DNA of 64,000 nucleotides from Flavobacteriales bacterium (GCA_018402085.1 JAGYJM010000002.1:2991501-3055500); one strand, 5' to 3'. Counted from the first letter of the stretch, positions 16,214 through 26,173 are shown. Made by a program: numbers and translations. Notes: generated from the sequence alone by a model not told the origin.

Positions 16214-17749
16214 ATGGCACAAGATGACCTTCTGAAAAAATTGATCAGCCACTCGAAAGAGTACGGCTTCGTATTTCCGAGCAGTGAGATTTACGATGGT
16301 CTGAGTGCCGCCTATGACTACGGCCAACTGGGTACTGAGCTCAAGAACAACATCAAGTCTTACTGGTGGGCCGCCATGGTGCGTATGCACGAGAATATCG
16401 TCGGACTCGATTCGTCGATCTTCATGCACCCGATGACCTGGAAAGCTTCCGGACACCTCGACGCCTTCAATGATCCGCTGATAGACAACAAAGACTCCAA
16501 GAAACGCTATCGCGCAGACGTACTCATTGAAGAGCATGTCGCAAAGATTGAAGCGAAAATCGACAAAGACATCGCAAAGGCGAAGAAGCGCTTTGGAGAC
16601 GCCTTTGACGAGACGCAGTTTCGCGAAACCAATCCAAATGTGCTGCGGCGACAACAGGAGATTGACGGTATCAATGCGAAGTTCAAGGCAGCGATGGATG
16701 TTGAAGACCTCGACGCGGTAAAGCAGCTTATCGTTGATCTCGATATCACCGATCCTGATACCGGCAGCAAGAACTGGACCGACGTGCGCCAGTTCAACCT
16801 CATGTTCAAGACCGAGCTGGGTGCCGTTTCAGGAGACAGTGGCGTTATTTACCTCCGCCCTGAAACCGCGCAGGGAATCTTCGTGAACTTTCTCAACGTG
16901 CAAAAGACCGGTCGCATGAAAGTGCCTTTTGGCATCGCTCAGATCGGAAAGGCTTTCCGAAATGAAATCATCGCCCGCCAGTTCATCTTCCGCATGCGTG
17001 AATTCGAACAGATGGAGATGCAGTTCTTCGTGAAGCCGGGCACCCAGAAAGAATGGTACGACTACTGGAAAGAGCAGCGCATCAAGTGGCACAATGCCCT
17101 CCGACTCGGTGCAGAGAATTACCGCTTCCATGACCATGTGAAGCTCGCCCACTATGCTGATGCGGCCTGCGACATTGAATTCAACTTCCCGATGGGCTTT
17201 AAAGAGCTTGAAGGGGTGCACAGCCGCACCGACTTTGACCTGACCCGTCACGAAGAATACAGTGGCAAGAAGCTGCAGTACTTCGATCCCGAAGAGAACA
17301 AGAACTACGTGCCCTATGTGGTCGAGACTTCGATCGGACTTGACCGGATGTTCCTCGCCGTGCTGTCGGCCGCATATCAGGAAGAAAAACTTGAAGACGG
17401 CAGTGAGCGCACTGTACTGCGCATTCCGCCGGCGCTTGCTCCGGTGAAAGCTGCCGTGTTGCCGCTCTTGAAGAAAGACGGCCTGCCGGAGAAAGCGCGC
17501 GAAATCCTCGCTGACCTGCAGGTTGATTTCAACTGCCAGTACGACGAGAAAGACGCCATCGGACGCCGCTACCGCCGCCAGGATGCCATCGGTACGCCCT
17601 ATTGCATCACGGTTGATCACGACACCCTCGAAGACCATTCGGTGACCATCCGCGAGCGTGACAGCATGACGCAGGATCGCGTGGCGATTGATAAGGTACA
17701 TAGCATCATTGCCGAACGCGTTTCAATGCGTAACTTGCTGAAGCAGTAG
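16214..17749 (+). CDS. glyS: Glycine--tRNA ligase (single-chain class II)
   Basis: This 511-residue enzyme charges tRNA-Gly with glycine using ATP. It is the alpha2, single-subunit (archaeal/eukaryal-like) type usual in Bacteroidota. N-terminal landmarks are KEYGFVFPSSEIYDGL and YDYGQLGTELKNNI. Class II motif 2 appears as FRNEIIARQFIFRMREFEQ, and the region around SIGLDRMFLAVL is motif 3. An anticodon-binding domain occupies the last ~110 residues (APVKAAVLPLLKKDGL...IGRRYRRQDAIGTPYC). The start at 16214 (MAQDDLLKK) fits the family; the upstream MPAL... extension would begin inside the promoter. Confidence 0.97.
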   Translation: MAQDDLLKKLISHSKEYGFVFPSSEIYDGLSAAYDYGQLGTELKNNIKSYWWAAMVRMHENIVGLDSSIFMHPMTWKASGHLDAFNDPLIDNKDSKKRYRADVLIEEHVAKIEAKIDKDIAKAKKRFGDAFDETQFRETNPNVLRRQQEIDGINAKFKAAMDVEDLDAVKQLIVDLDITDPDTGSKNWTDVRQFNLMFKTELGAVSGDSGVIYLRPETAQGIFVNFLNVQKTGRMKVPFGIAQIGKAFRNEIIARQFIFRMREFEQMEMQFFVKPGTQKEWYDYWKEQRIKWHNALRLGAENYRFHDHVKLAHYADAACDIEFNFPMGFKELEGVHSRTDFDLTRHEEYSGKKLQYFDPEENKNYVPYVVETSIGLDRMFLAVLSAAYQEEKLEDGSERTVLRIPPALAPVKAAVLPLLKKDGLPEKAREILADLQVDFNCQYDEKDAIGRRYRRQDAIGTPYCITVDHDTLEDHSVTIRERDSMTQDRVAIDKVHSIIAERVSMRNLLKQ

Positions 17750-17793
17750 GCGCCATTAAACCCGCGCCGCTTTTCTGCGTCAAACTAAAAAAC

Positions 17794-19077
17794 ATGGTGC
17801 GTTTTTTATCTCTGACCTTTCTGGTTGCCGTTGCTTTCTGCGCGAAAGCGCAGGATGATATCTATTTCCCACCGCTTACAGGCGACGAATGGGAAACCAT
17901 TGATCCTGCAACGCTCGGCTGGTGCACTCAACACCTCGACACCCTTGAGGCCTTTCTCGATGACCGGAATACCAAAGGGTTTCTCATTCTTTATAAAGGA
18001 CGCATCGCCGTAGAGTACTACTTTGACAGCTTCACCCAGGATAGTTTGTGGGTCTGGAATTCTGCCGGAAAAACCCTGACCGCGTTTACCGTCGGCATAG
18101 CCCAGCAAGAAGGTTTTCTCGATATCAACGACCCCACGAGTGATTACCTCGGCGAAGGGTGGACCAACTGCACCCCTGAGCAGGAAAGCGCCATCACCAT
18201 CTGGCATCAGCTGACCATGACCAGCGGCCTCGATGATCAGGTGTCCGATCCGTTTTGCACTGATCCCGAATGCCTGCAATACCTTGCCGCTCCCGGTGAG
18301 CGCTGGTCGTATCACAACGGTCCGTACACCCTGTTGACGCAGGTGGTAGAGGCTGCCACAGGCGTTTCCTGGAACCAATACGTCTACGACAAGGTGGCCG
18401 AAGAAATCGGGATGAACGGCTTGTACTTCCCCATCGGCTTCAATCGCATTTACATATCGACACCGCGTGAAATGGCCCGCTTTGGTCTGCTGATGCTCAA
18501 CAACGGCAACTGGGATGGCAACCAGCTCATGACCGATCTGTCGTATTTCGATGCGCTTACGGTACCATCTCAAGACATCAATGAGAGCTATGGCTATCTC
18601 TGGTGGCTGAACGGACAAGACAGCCACATGCTTCCGGGCATACCCTTTGAAATACCCGGGATGCTCGTCCCCTCAGCCCCGGAAGAAATGGTGGCGGCGA
18701 TTGGTAAAGACAGCCAGCTGATCAACCTGCTGCCCTCAGAAGATATCTGCGTCATCCGCATGGGCAGCACACCCGATGACGCACTCGTTTCGATCACCTT
18801 CAATACCGATTTGTGGAACCTGCTGAGTGAGCTGTTCTGCAGCGAAACCTCCGTTACTGAACACGAAGAGTCTTCTGTAAATGCATACCCACAGCCCGCT
18901 TCGGAGATGTTTACCCTGGCGGGTGTGAGTAGCCATGCTGACTGGATCGCTTTCGATCTGTCAGGCAGGGAACAGGCTTCAGGCTCGGGAAACACAGTCG
19001 GCTGTGCCAGCTGGCCGGCGGGCACCTACGTCATTGCCGTCGATGGTAAAAGGGTGCGTGTTCAGGTGGTGCATTAA
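17794..19077 (+). CDS. Exported serine beta-lactamase-like hydrolase with T9SS sorting domain
   Basis: A 427-residue protein with a signal peptide ending FCAKA-QD. The class C beta-lactamase/penicillin-binding fold is shown by S-A-G-K (about residues 90-93, nucleophile and general base) in VWNSAGKTLTAF and by Y-H-N (about 173) in GERWSYHNGP. The C-terminal ~75 residues (NAYPQPASEMF...WPAGTYVIAVDGKRVRVQVVH) form a type A T9SS sorting domain, so it is exported across the outer membrane. Such proteins are usually esterases or peptidases rather than antibiotic-resistance enzymes; the substrate is unknown. A GAT-hairpin lies at its cleavage site. Confidence 0.88.
   Translation: MVRFLSLTFLVAVAFCAKAQDDIYFPPLTGDEWETIDPATLGWCTQHLDTLEAFLDDRNTKGFLILYKGRIAVEYYFDSFTQDSLWVWNSAGKTLTAFTVGIAQQEGFLDINDPTSDYLGEGWTNCTPEQESAITIWHQLTMTSGLDDQVSDPFCTDPECLQYLAAPGERWSYHNGPYTLLTQVVEAATGVSWNQYVYDKVAEEIGMNGLYFPIGFNRIYISTPREMARFGLLMLNNGNWDGNQLMTDLSYFDALTVPSQDINESYGYLWWLNGQDSHMLPGIPFEIPGMLVPSAPEEMVAAIGKDSQLINLLPSEDICVIRMGSTPDDALVSITFNTDLWNLLSELFCSETSVTEHEESSVNAYPQPASEMFTLAGVSSHADWIAFDLSGREQASGSGNTVGCASWPAGTYVIAVDGKRVRVQVVH
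17838..17856 (+). repeat. GAT-hairpin copy 6 (at a signal-peptide cleavage site)
   Basis: CTGCGC-GAAA-GCGCAG-GAT(G), sense, encoding C-A-K-A-Q-D exactly where the signal peptide of the beta-lactamase-like protein should be cut. It is nearly identical to copy 3 in an unrelated gene. Confidence 0.75.
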
Positions 19078-19122
19078 TCGAATCCTCGTACTTTACAGGC
19101 GCACTGCTCAGGCCGTCGAATT

Positions 19123-20358
19123 ATGCGCACATCCCTTGCTCTTGCCCTTTTGTTTTTCACCTGTTTCTTTGCCTTTCGCGTCTGGCAAGGCGAGCAGGTC
19201 AAGCGCGTACTCAAGGCCGATCACGTTGAGCTGAGCCACGTCAAGTACGGGCTGTTCAATGTGGATCAGTGGAAGCTGATCGCAACCGACATCGTTTCCC
19301 GGAAGGTAGATGAGTTCGAGATTACCGAAGAGAACCGTGAAGAGGTCATCAAGAAGACCGAAGACATGCTGCACGAGGTCATTGATGAGGTGGAAGCGGT
19401 GCTGCGTGAAGAGAACAAGAAATCGCTCGGGGGCTTTTTCAAACAGCTCGCGTCTGATCTTTTCGTCCCGTTTGATGACGTGCGCAAGGGTATTCCGCGT
19501 TATGCCGAGACCATCGTTGATCGGCTGAATGACCCCGAAACGAAGCAGCAGCTGAAAGGACTCGTGCGGGAGCGCATCGACGCCTTTGCCGATGAGACCG
19601 TGGGTACCATGAACTATGAAGTGTACGATACGGTGGTTGCGCATTATGGCGCCGCAGAAGCGGCGGATGCGTTAAGCGTCATTGAAGAGCGATATGCGGC
19701 TGAACGACGGGAGCAGCGCAAGTGGGTGATCGGACTTGCAGTCGCCGTACTCGGACTCCTCTTTCTTGCATTCACCGGAGCTTCTTCACGCGGCGAGCGC
19801 ATCAGCCTCACGCTCGGAGCACTCGTACTGCTTGCCTGCGGGGTGAGTCTGCCGATGATCGATATTGAGGCAACGATCACTTCTTTCCGCTTCCTGCTCG
19901 CCGGCGAACCGGTTGAGTTTTCGGATCAGGTGCTCTTCTTTCAAAGTAAAAGCATCCTGGAGGTGATTGGTGTGCTGCTGCAGAATGGCGATGCACCGCT
20001 TGTGGTGGTGGGCTTTCTGATCTTCGCTTTCAGTGTGTTGCTGCCGCTCGCCAAGCTTACGCTTACGTTGCTGTCGCATGTTTTCGGTAAAGCACCTCAG
20101 GCAAAGTGGCAGCGGTGGATTCTGTACAAAAGCGGCAAGTGGAGCATGGCCGACGTGATGGTCGTTGCGCTGTTTATGGCCTACATTGGTTTTACCGGGG
20201 TCATCAACAGCCAGCTGACCCAGATTGAACGGCAAAGCGGAACACTGGAGGTATTCACTACCAATAATTCAACCCTTCAACTGGGCTTTTACCTGTTTAC
20301 CGCCTACGCGCTCTGCGGTGTTTTGCTCAGTTCCAGCCTGCGGGACTCCGCTAAATAA
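19123..20358 (+). CDS. PqiA-like integral membrane protein
   Basis: The 411-residue protein has an N-terminal anchor (residues 1-21), a charged helical ectodomain (about 30-200, rich in EEN/EEVIKKTE) and a C-terminal membrane region. That region (LILEVIGVLL..., VVVGFLIFAFSVLLPLAKL, KSGKWSMADVMVVALFMAYI) matches the paraquat-inducible protein A family, whose members act in envelope/lipid homeostasis with MCE partners in Proteobacteria. No MCE gene is adjacent. A GAT-hairpin at 19650 encodes AAEAAD at the end of the ectodomain helix. Confidence 0.8.
   Translation: MRTSLALALLFFTCFFAFRVWQGEQVKRVLKADHVELSHVKYGLFNVDQWKLIATDIVSRKVDEFEITEENREEVIKKTEDMLHEVIDEVEAVLREENKKSLGGFFKQLASDLFVPFDDVRKGIPRYAETIVDRLNDPETKQQLKGLVRERIDAFADETVGTMNYEVYDTVVAHYGAAEAADALSVIEERYAAERREQRKWVIGLAVAVLGLLFLAFTGASSRGERISLTLGALVLLACGVSLPMIDIEATITSFRFLLAGEPVEFSDQVLFFQSKSILEVIGVLLQNGDAPLVVVGFLIFAFSVLLPLAKLTLTLLSHVFGKAPQAKWQRWILYKSGKWSMADVMVVALFMAYIGFTGVINSQLTQIERQSGTLEVFTTNNSTLQLGFYLFTAYALCGVLLSSSLRDSAK
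19650..19668 (+). repeat. GAT-hairpin copy 7 (intragenic)
   Basis: CGCCGC-AGAA-GCGGCG-GAT(GCG), sense, encoding A-A-E-A-A-D in the PqiA-like ectodomain. Confidence 0.75.
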
Positions 20359-20397
20359 CGGGGCGGTTATCCTAATTCAATCACCAACCGCCAAGCA

Positions 20398-21060
<663 letters not shown>

Positions 21061-21248
21061 AACTCCTGTAAGAATCTTCTTACATCACCAACTCAATACA
21101 CACTTACCTGACGTCTGAGGTGCGCTTCTACCTTTGGCGATGTCAACAGAACAACTTGTATAACTTTTACGGCTGAAACCCGTAGAAACACGGAGCCGTC
21201 TTAATTTCATCGATGGTTGTGAGAGCATTAAAATTAAAATTGACCAAT

Positions 21249-22184
21249 ATGTCCGCCAGGAAATTCTCTGTTTTCATTTTATCGGCATTTTTCTTTGGCA
21301 GCCTGCTGCTGACCTCTTGTGGCGAAGCCTCGGAGGGAAATGAAAAAGCCAGTCAAGACGATGTTAAATCGGAAGAGCAAACCCAGGAGGTTGGCTACGA
21401 AGACCTCGAGGGTGCTGCTGTTTCAGAGCGAAAAGAAGCGATCAAAAAAATCTTCTACACCATTCCTGCACCAATGGAGATGGCATCGCTTATTCAGTCG
21501 TCAGGCGCTGATTTTGACGCTGACCTGCTCAACGATGTTGACAATGTAGAAAACTATATGACCCAAAAAAGCCAGGCGCTGAACCTGGGTATTTACGGTG
21601 CAAACCTCAGTTACACGACGATGTTTGAGCGCAGCAAAGAATCGCTGTTTTATCTTTCTACGGTGAAGCAACTGGCCGATGATTTAGGCGCATCGAATAT
21701 CATCACTGACAACCTGATCAGCCGTGTAGACAGCAACAAAGAGAACAAAGACTCACTGCTCAACATCGTATCCGACACCTTCTGGTCGTTGAACGCGAAG
21801 TTCAAAGAAGACGATATGGAAGACGTTTCTGCCCTGGTGATTGCCGGAGGGTGGATTGAGGCGCTGCACCTGGCGACTAACCACGCAGAAGGCAACGCCC
21901 CGCTTCGCCAGCGCATTGCAGAGCAGAAGTATTCGCTGAATGATCTTATCAAACTGTTCGCGACATACGAAAACCAGGAAAACCTCTCAGAAGTGATGGC
22001 TGATCTGGACCAATTGCAGCAAGTTTTCAGTGAAATTGAAATAAATAAAGAGAAAACTGAAACCTCAACTGACGAGAATGGTACAATGGTGATAGGTGGT
22101 GCAAGCTCAGTCACGATGAGCGACGAAACCCTCGCCAAAGTCAAAGATTCAGTCGCTGCAATTCGAGCTAAGTACATCCAATAA
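21249..22184 (+). CDS. Lipoprotein of unknown function
   Basis: From ATG 21249 (MSARKFSVFILSAFFFGSLL) the 311-residue product has a lipoprotein signal with lipobox L-T-S-C-G. A Glu/Asp/Gln-rich spacer follows (EASEGNEKASQDDVKSEEQ), then a helical domain (about 65-310). The motif IPAPMEMASLIQSSGADFD and a tail ending LAKVKDSVAAIRAKYIQ recall a helical Bacteroidota lipoprotein family without assigned function. The next gene starts 18 bp later on the same strand, so the two are probably co-transcribed. Confidence 0.75.
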   Translation: MSARKFSVFILSAFFFGSLLLTSCGEASEGNEKASQDDVKSEEQTQEVGYEDLEGAAVSERKEAIKKIFYTIPAPMEMASLIQSSGADFDADLLNDVDNVENYMTQKSQALNLGIYGANLSYTTMFERSKESLFYLSTVKQLADDLGASNIITDNLISRVDSNKENKDSLLNIVSDTFWSLNAKFKEDDMEDVSALVIAGGWIEALHLATNHAEGNAPLRQRIAEQKYSLNDLIKLFATYENQENLSEVMADLDQLQQVFSEIEINKEKTETSTDENGTMVIGGASSVTMSDETLAKVKDSVAAIRAKYIQ

Positions 22185-22202
22185 TTGAAAAGCCCAAGAA
22201 CG

Positions 22203-22643
22203 ATGAAGTTCCTCACAGTATTTCTACCTCTTCTTTTGTTGCTCCCGCTGTCTTCTGATGCACAGTGCAGAAGCTTCACCAAGAAGAAATGCCTCCCTGA
22301 ACTGGAAGGCTACGTACAAAATGACAACTTTAACAGCGCGGTGCTGATTCCGGGAGATGAAGCAGAGCTCCTTCTCACCTTCTACGCCGACAAAGAGTAT
22401 CGCCTCCTGGTGTGTGGCCACCCAATTCTCGGCGACCTCGAGTTTGAAGTGCTTGACACCGACGAAGAAGTCGTGTACTCCAACCGCGATGTGACCGGCG
22501 AATCGCCAAAGAACATGTTTGACTTTAAAGTCGCCACAACACAGCAACTCATCGTACGCATCCGCGTGCCCGAGCCCGAAGAAGCCTCTACGCTTATCCA
22601 TGAAGGTTGCGTCAGCGTAATGGTCGGGTCTAAAGAAAGCTAA
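22203..22643 (+). CDS. Small secreted protein of unknown function
   Basis: The 146-residue product starts at ATG 22203 (MKFLTVFLPLLLLLPLSSDAQC) with a clear signal peptide. The mature domain looks like a small beta-sandwich (GDEAELLLTFYADKEYRLLV, LGDLEFEVLDTDEEVVYSNR). It is probably periplasmic. It follows the lipoprotein gene by 18 bp and is followed by an intrinsic terminator, so the two form a complete two-gene unit. Confidence 0.75.
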   Translation: MKFLTVFLPLLLLLPLSSDAQCRSFTKKKCLPELEGYVQNDNFNSAVLIPGDEAELLLTFYADKEYRLLVCGHPILGDLEFEVLDTDEEVVYSNRDVTGESPKNMFDFKVATTQQLIVRIRVPEPEEASTLIHEGCVSVMVGSKES

Positions 22644-22674
22644 GCACACCCTGAACTTTTTTCATAGAGCTAAA

Positions 22675-22706
22675 GAAGGCTGTCCTCTCGTGGGGCAGCC
22701 TTTTTC
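22675..22706 (+). terminator. Intrinsic terminator of the lipoprotein/secreted-protein operon
   Basis: AGGCTG pairs with CAGCCT, extended by inner CC/GG pairing around a TCTCGT loop, and is followed by TTTTTC. Confidence 0.75.
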
Positions 22707-22722
22707 ATTCCTCTGCAATCCG

Positions 22723-22730
22723 TACCTTCG
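22723..22730 (+). promoter_or_regulatory. -7 element and RBS of the deacetylase gene
   Basis: TACCTTCG (TAnnTTyG type) is followed directly by GGAG at 22731-22734 and the start ATG at 22740. The short leader means the transcript would begin very near the start codon. Confidence 0.4.
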
Positions 22731-22739
22731 GGAGTAGCT

Positions 22740-23387
22740 ATGCACCTTGCGCGCACACCCTCTATTGTTAAACCGCTAGCGCGGGACTTCGTCTGGGACC
22801 TCCCCAATAGGCGCGGAGAGGTATTTCTGACGTTTGACGACGGCCCCGTGCCGGAGGTGACTGCCGAGGTACTGGATATTCTGAACGAATTTGGCGCTAA
22901 AGCAACCTTCTTCTGCGTGGGTGAAAACGTGCAGCGCCACCCCGAAATCTACCGCGCAATTCTGGAAAACGGACATCGTACGGGCAACCATACGTTCTCA
23001 CATGAGAACGGCTGGAAAACCCCTCGATACGCCTACATTCGAAGCGTGGCTCAGTGCGCCCAAACCGTGAAGAGCGATCTCTTTCGTCCGCCGTACGGCA
23101 AAATCAGCCGCCAGCAGGTTGAGAGCCTCAAGCGCCGCTTTCACCTGGTGATGTGGGATGTACTCGCCGGCGACTGGGACGCCTCACGGAGTGCAAAAGA
23201 TTGCCTTGCAGACCTGATCCGTCATACGCGTGAAGGATCTGTCATCGTATTGCATGACAGCCTGAAAGCAAAAGACAGGGTGCTGCCCCTGCTGCGACCT
23301 TACCTCAGTTGGCTGAAAGAGCAGCACCTTACCTGCGTAGCCATCTCTTCTGAACACCTTAAAACGAAATTGCATGCACATTCCTGA
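22740..23387 (+). CDS. Polysaccharide deacetylase (NodB-fold)
   Basis: A 215-residue carbohydrate esterase family 4 enzyme that removes N-acetyl groups from chitooligosaccharide- or peptidoglycan-type sugars. All NodB motifs are visible: TFDDGP (motif 1, catalytic Asp and metal Asp), NHTFSHE (metal His pair), RPPYG, WDVLAGDWD and VLHDS with the catalytic His. No signal peptide is evident. The family is well defined; the exact substrate is not. Its last 14 bp overlap the start of the reductase gene. Confidence 0.92.
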   Translation: MHLARTPSIVKPLARDFVWDLPNRRGEVFLTFDDGPVPEVTAEVLDILNEFGAKATFFCVGENVQRHPEIYRAILENGHRTGNHTFSHENGWKTPRYAYIRSVAQCAQTVKSDLFRPPYGKISRQQVESLKRRFHLVMWDVLAGDWDASRSAKDCLADLIRHTREGSVIVLHDSLKAKDRVLPLLRPYLSWLKEQHLTCVAISSEHLKTKLHAHS

Positions 23388-24378
23388 ACGATACAATGCC
23401 CTCGTCGTGAGAATTGATCACGATGGCCAGGCTACCCGTACCATCGAAGAGGTGGGCATGGATTTTCTACCTGACAATGAAGTGCTGATCCATGTGAAGA
23501 ATGCCGGATTGAACTACAAAGACGCCTTGTCTGCAAGTGGCCATCGCGGTGTGACCCGTAACTACCCCCACACGCCTGGGGTTGATGCTGCAGGCGTGGT
23601 AGTGGATGACCGCTCCGGAAAATGGACGTCCGGCACCAAAGTGATTTGCACCTCCTATGACCTTGGCATGAACACTCCGGGAGGATTCGCTGAGTATATC
23701 CGTGTACCGGCGGATTGGGTGGTGCCTATGCCCGAAGAATTCAGCTTTGAAGAGTCGATGACGCTCGGAACAGCGGCCTACACAGCGGCACTTGCCTTGT
23801 ACAAAATGGAGATGTCAGGACAACACCCTGAAATGGGGCCGGTCATCGTTACCGGAGCGACCGGCGGCGTGGGCTCTATGGCGGTTGCATTGCTGGCGAA
23901 AGCAGGCTACGAAGTGCACGCCACTACCGGAAAGAAAGATAAACATGATTTTTTACGTCAATTGGGTGCCGCGAAGGTCTTTAGCCGCGATTACACCAAT
24001 GATCAGAGCGGAAAGCCGCTGTTGCGTCCACAATGGGCCGGAGCCATTGACAATGTGGGGGGTCAGGTGCTCGCGACCCTGCTCAAGGCCTGCGACAGGA
24101 ATGGCAATGTAGCTTCGATCGGTCTGGTCGGGAGTCCGGAATTCTCAACTACGGTTTACCCTTTCATCCTTAACGGCGTGAATCTGCTCGGGGTTGATTC
24201 TGCCGAAACACCTTATGCGATCAGAACAGAAATTTGGAAGCGCCTTGCCGGCTCGTGGCGCCTAAGCCTTCCGGAAGAAATGCGAACGCTTGTCCCACTG
24301 AGTCAAATCCCGGAGGCAATGCATGATATTCTTCACGGCAAGACGACCGGTCGGGTGGTTTGGAATGGTTTACGGTGA
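23374..24378 (+). CDS. YhdH/YhfP-type quinone oxidoreductase (acrylyl-CoA reductase-like)
   Basis: A 334-residue zinc-independent medium-chain dehydrogenase/reductase. It has the GroES-like N-terminal half (VKNAGLNYKDALSASG, HTPGVDAAGVV) and a Rossmann half with VIVTGATGGVGSMAV for NADPH. Later it has VASIGLVGSPEFSTTV and PFILNGVNLLGVDS, typical of YhdH/AcuI. These enzymes reduce acryloyl-CoA-like enoyl thioesters in the cytoplasm. It overlaps the deacetylase gene by 14 bp, which implies co-transcription rather than shared function. Confidence 0.9.
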   Translation: MHIPERYNALVVRIDHDGQATRTIEEVGMDFLPDNEVLIHVKNAGLNYKDALSASGHRGVTRNYPHTPGVDAAGVVVDDRSGKWTSGTKVICTSYDLGMNTPGGFAEYIRVPADWVVPMPEEFSFEESMTLGTAAYTAALALYKMEMSGQHPEMGPVIVTGATGGVGSMAVALLAKAGYEVHATTGKKDKHDFLRQLGAAKVFSRDYTNDQSGKPLLRPQWAGAIDNVGGQVLATLLKACDRNGNVASIGLVGSPEFSTTVYPFILNGVNLLGVDSAETPYAIRTEIWKRLAGSWRLSLPEEMRTLVPLSQIPEAMHDILHGKTTGRVVWNGLR

Positions 24379-24434
24379 ATTCTGTAACTTTCATTCTGAA
24401 GTTGATTCGTATCTTCGCCTATCGCTGAAACATT

Positions 24435-25526
24435 ATGGGATACATCCAACGTCATATTGCTGACCTGCTGATGGAGCACGACTGTGTTGTGATTCCTGAC
24501 TTTGGCGGGTTTGTTGCCAAGAAGCGTGCTGCGCGACTTGATGAGCAGCGCCACCGCATTGATCCGCCGGCAAAGGAGGTCGGCTTCAACGCCCGACTGT
24601 TCCACAATGATGGATTGCTGGCTCAAGATATGCGGCTGCGTGAAGGCATCTCCTACATCGAAGCGATGCAACGCATCGGCAGTGAAGTGGCATGGATCGA
24701 ACGTCAGCTTGACGCCGGTCGGCAAGTGGCTTTTGACGGTATAGGAACCCTTTACCGCAACAGTGACAAGCAGGTGGCCTTTCTACCTTCAGGAGAACGT
24801 AATTTACTGAAGGCATCTTATGGCTACACCGCGGTCATGTTGACCCCTGTTGAAGAGGGCTCACCTTCTGATGAAAAGGCAGCAGCAGTAATTGCGCCGG
24901 TTCATGAAGAAAGCGAAAAAAACGGTGCAAAGCGTGCGCTGCGCAATCTCGCGGCTGCCGCTGCAGTGCCCTTCCTGATCGCTGCCGCATGGCTCGTTCA
25001 AGACATGAACGACGGCGACCAGCAGCTCTCATTGCTACCTGCAGCTATGATTTCAACGCCTGTTGCTGCAGATTACCAGCCGCGCATACCGGAAGAAGAT
25101 ATTTCGTTTGAAAAGCCTTCATTGACACCGGTGATGTCAGAGCTCCGCCAGACGTATCCGGATCTTGAATCTGTGCGTTATTCTTTTGAAGAGGATCAGG
25201 TGAGTGAAGATGGCGTGACGCTTACCTTGCGCTCTTTCGCCGCGAAAGCGGCGGATGCAACGGTGGGCGATGATGCGTCGGTCTCTGCACCCAAAGGGTC
25301 AATGAACCTTTACTTCATTGTGGGTGGAGCTTTTCGCGAGAAAGCCAACGCAGAGAACTACGTCAACGAGTTGAAGAAGCAAGGATATGATGCGTCTATT
25401 TTCGGACGTAAAGGTGAGTTGCACATGGTGTCTGTGAGCAGTTTCGCATCCCGCGCTTCTGCGCGGAAAGCCCTTAAAGAAATCAGGGAAAACGTGCAGC
25501 CGAAGGCCTGGCTGAAACGCAAATGA
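24435..25526 (+). CDS. HU-CCDC81 and SPOR domain-containing protein
   Basis: A 363-residue protein with two N-terminal HU/CCDC81-like domains (about 1-60, HIADLLMEHDCVVIPDFGGF; and 60-130, with GRQVAFDGIGTLYRN). A single membrane segment lies near 160-180 (AAAAAVPFLIAAAWLV) and a periplasmic SPOR domain near 285-360 (LYFIVGGAFREKANAENYV). SPOR domains bind denuded glycan strands at septa, so a role linking DNA or cytoplasmic structure to the division-site wall is inferred. GAT-hairpins at 25238 and 25448 interrupt the linker and the SPOR domain. It overlaps the HAD gene by 4 bp. Confidence 0.88.
   Translation: MGYIQRHIADLLMEHDCVVIPDFGGFVAKKRAARLDEQRHRIDPPAKEVGFNARLFHNDGLLAQDMRLREGISYIEAMQRIGSEVAWIERQLDAGRQVAFDGIGTLYRNSDKQVAFLPSGERNLLKASYGYTAVMLTPVEEGSPSDEKAAAVIAPVHEESEKNGAKRALRNLAAAAAVPFLIAAAWLVQDMNDGDQQLSLLPAAMISTPVAADYQPRIPEEDISFEKPSLTPVMSELRQTYPDLESVRYSFEEDQVSEDGVTLTLRSFAAKAADATVGDDASVSAPKGSMNLYFIVGGAFREKANAENYVNELKKQGYDASIFGRKGELHMVSVSSFASRASARKALKEIRENVQPKAWLKRK
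25238..25256 (+). repeat. GAT-hairpin copy 8 (intragenic)
   Basis: CGCCGC-GAAA-GCGGCG-GAT(GC), sense, encoding A-A-K-A-A-D in the linker before the SPOR domain. Confidence 0.75.
25448..25466 (-). repeat. GAT-hairpin copy 9 (intragenic, antisense)
   Basis: On the minus strand CCGCGC-AGAA-GCGCGG-GAT(GCG). The gene is on the plus strand and reads the complement as A-S-R-A-S-A-R within the SPOR domain. Confidence 0.7.
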
Positions 25527-26173
25527 GCACTAAAACCCTTCCACAACCGCATGAAATTGATGCCGTAATCCTCGATTTCGGAGGAGTCCTTTACGATATT
25601 GATTACGGCGCGCCGGCGCGTGCATTCAAGGCGCTTGGCATGACGGATTTTGAAGAGATCTATTCGCAAGCGAGCCAGACAGATTTGTTTGATCGCCTTG
25701 AAAAGGGTACGATTTCAAACGACGATTTTATTGATGCCCTGCATGCCTATGTGCCGGATGGTGTTACCAAAGCGCAGGTGCTTGACGCCTGGATGGTTAT
25801 TCTGCTGGGCATCCCGAAGCAGCGCGTTGATTTTGTGCACCGGCTGAAATCGCATAAGCGCACCTTTTTGCTGAGCAATACCAACGCTATTCATGTGGCG
25901 CGTTTTGAGCAGGATATTGAGCGTGAAATGGGGCTTGATTATTTCAAATCAGCCTTCGAGAAGGTGTATTACTCGAACGAAATCGGCCTCAAAAAGCCTT
26001 ATCCGGACACCTACCTCGAGGTGTGCCGCCGGAATGATCTGATTCCGGAGCGAACCCTTTTTATCGATGACTCTGTGCAACATGTCAAAGGTGCGCTGGA
26101 AGCCGGATTGCATGCCTACCACATCGAAGTGCCCGGTGAAGAGATTACAGAAGTGCTTGTCGAATGGACTTGA
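25523..26173 (+). CDS. HAD-superfamily hydrolase (subfamily IA)
   Basis: A 216-residue phosphatase-like protein. Motif I is VILDFGGVLYDID: the nucleophile Asp of DFGG is present, while the second position Asp is replaced by Gly as in many HAD-IA proteins. Motif II is FLLSNTN, motif III is GLKKPYP with Lys, and motif IV is TLFIDDS. A helical cap lies between about residues 30 and 100. The substrate is unknown (small phosphorylated metabolites are usual). It is translationally coupled to the SPOR gene (4-bp overlap) and meets the convergent DUF6495 gene with no gap at 26173/26174. Confidence 0.9.
   Translation: MSTKTLPQPHEIDAVILDFGGVLYDIDYGAPARAFKALGMTDFEEIYSQASQTDLFDRLEKGTISNDDFIDALHAYVPDGVTKAQVLDAWMVILLGIPKQRVDFVHRLKSHKRTFLLSNTNAIHVARFEQDIEREMGLDYFKSAFEKVYYSNEIGLKKPYPDTYLEVCRRNDLIPERTLFIDDSVQHVKGALEAGLHAYHIEVPGEEITEVLVEWT

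Noticed and set aside
16829-17701. A 290-codon minus-strand frame opposite glyS
   Set aside because: It lies entirely inside a well-identified tRNA synthetase gene and shows no family features.
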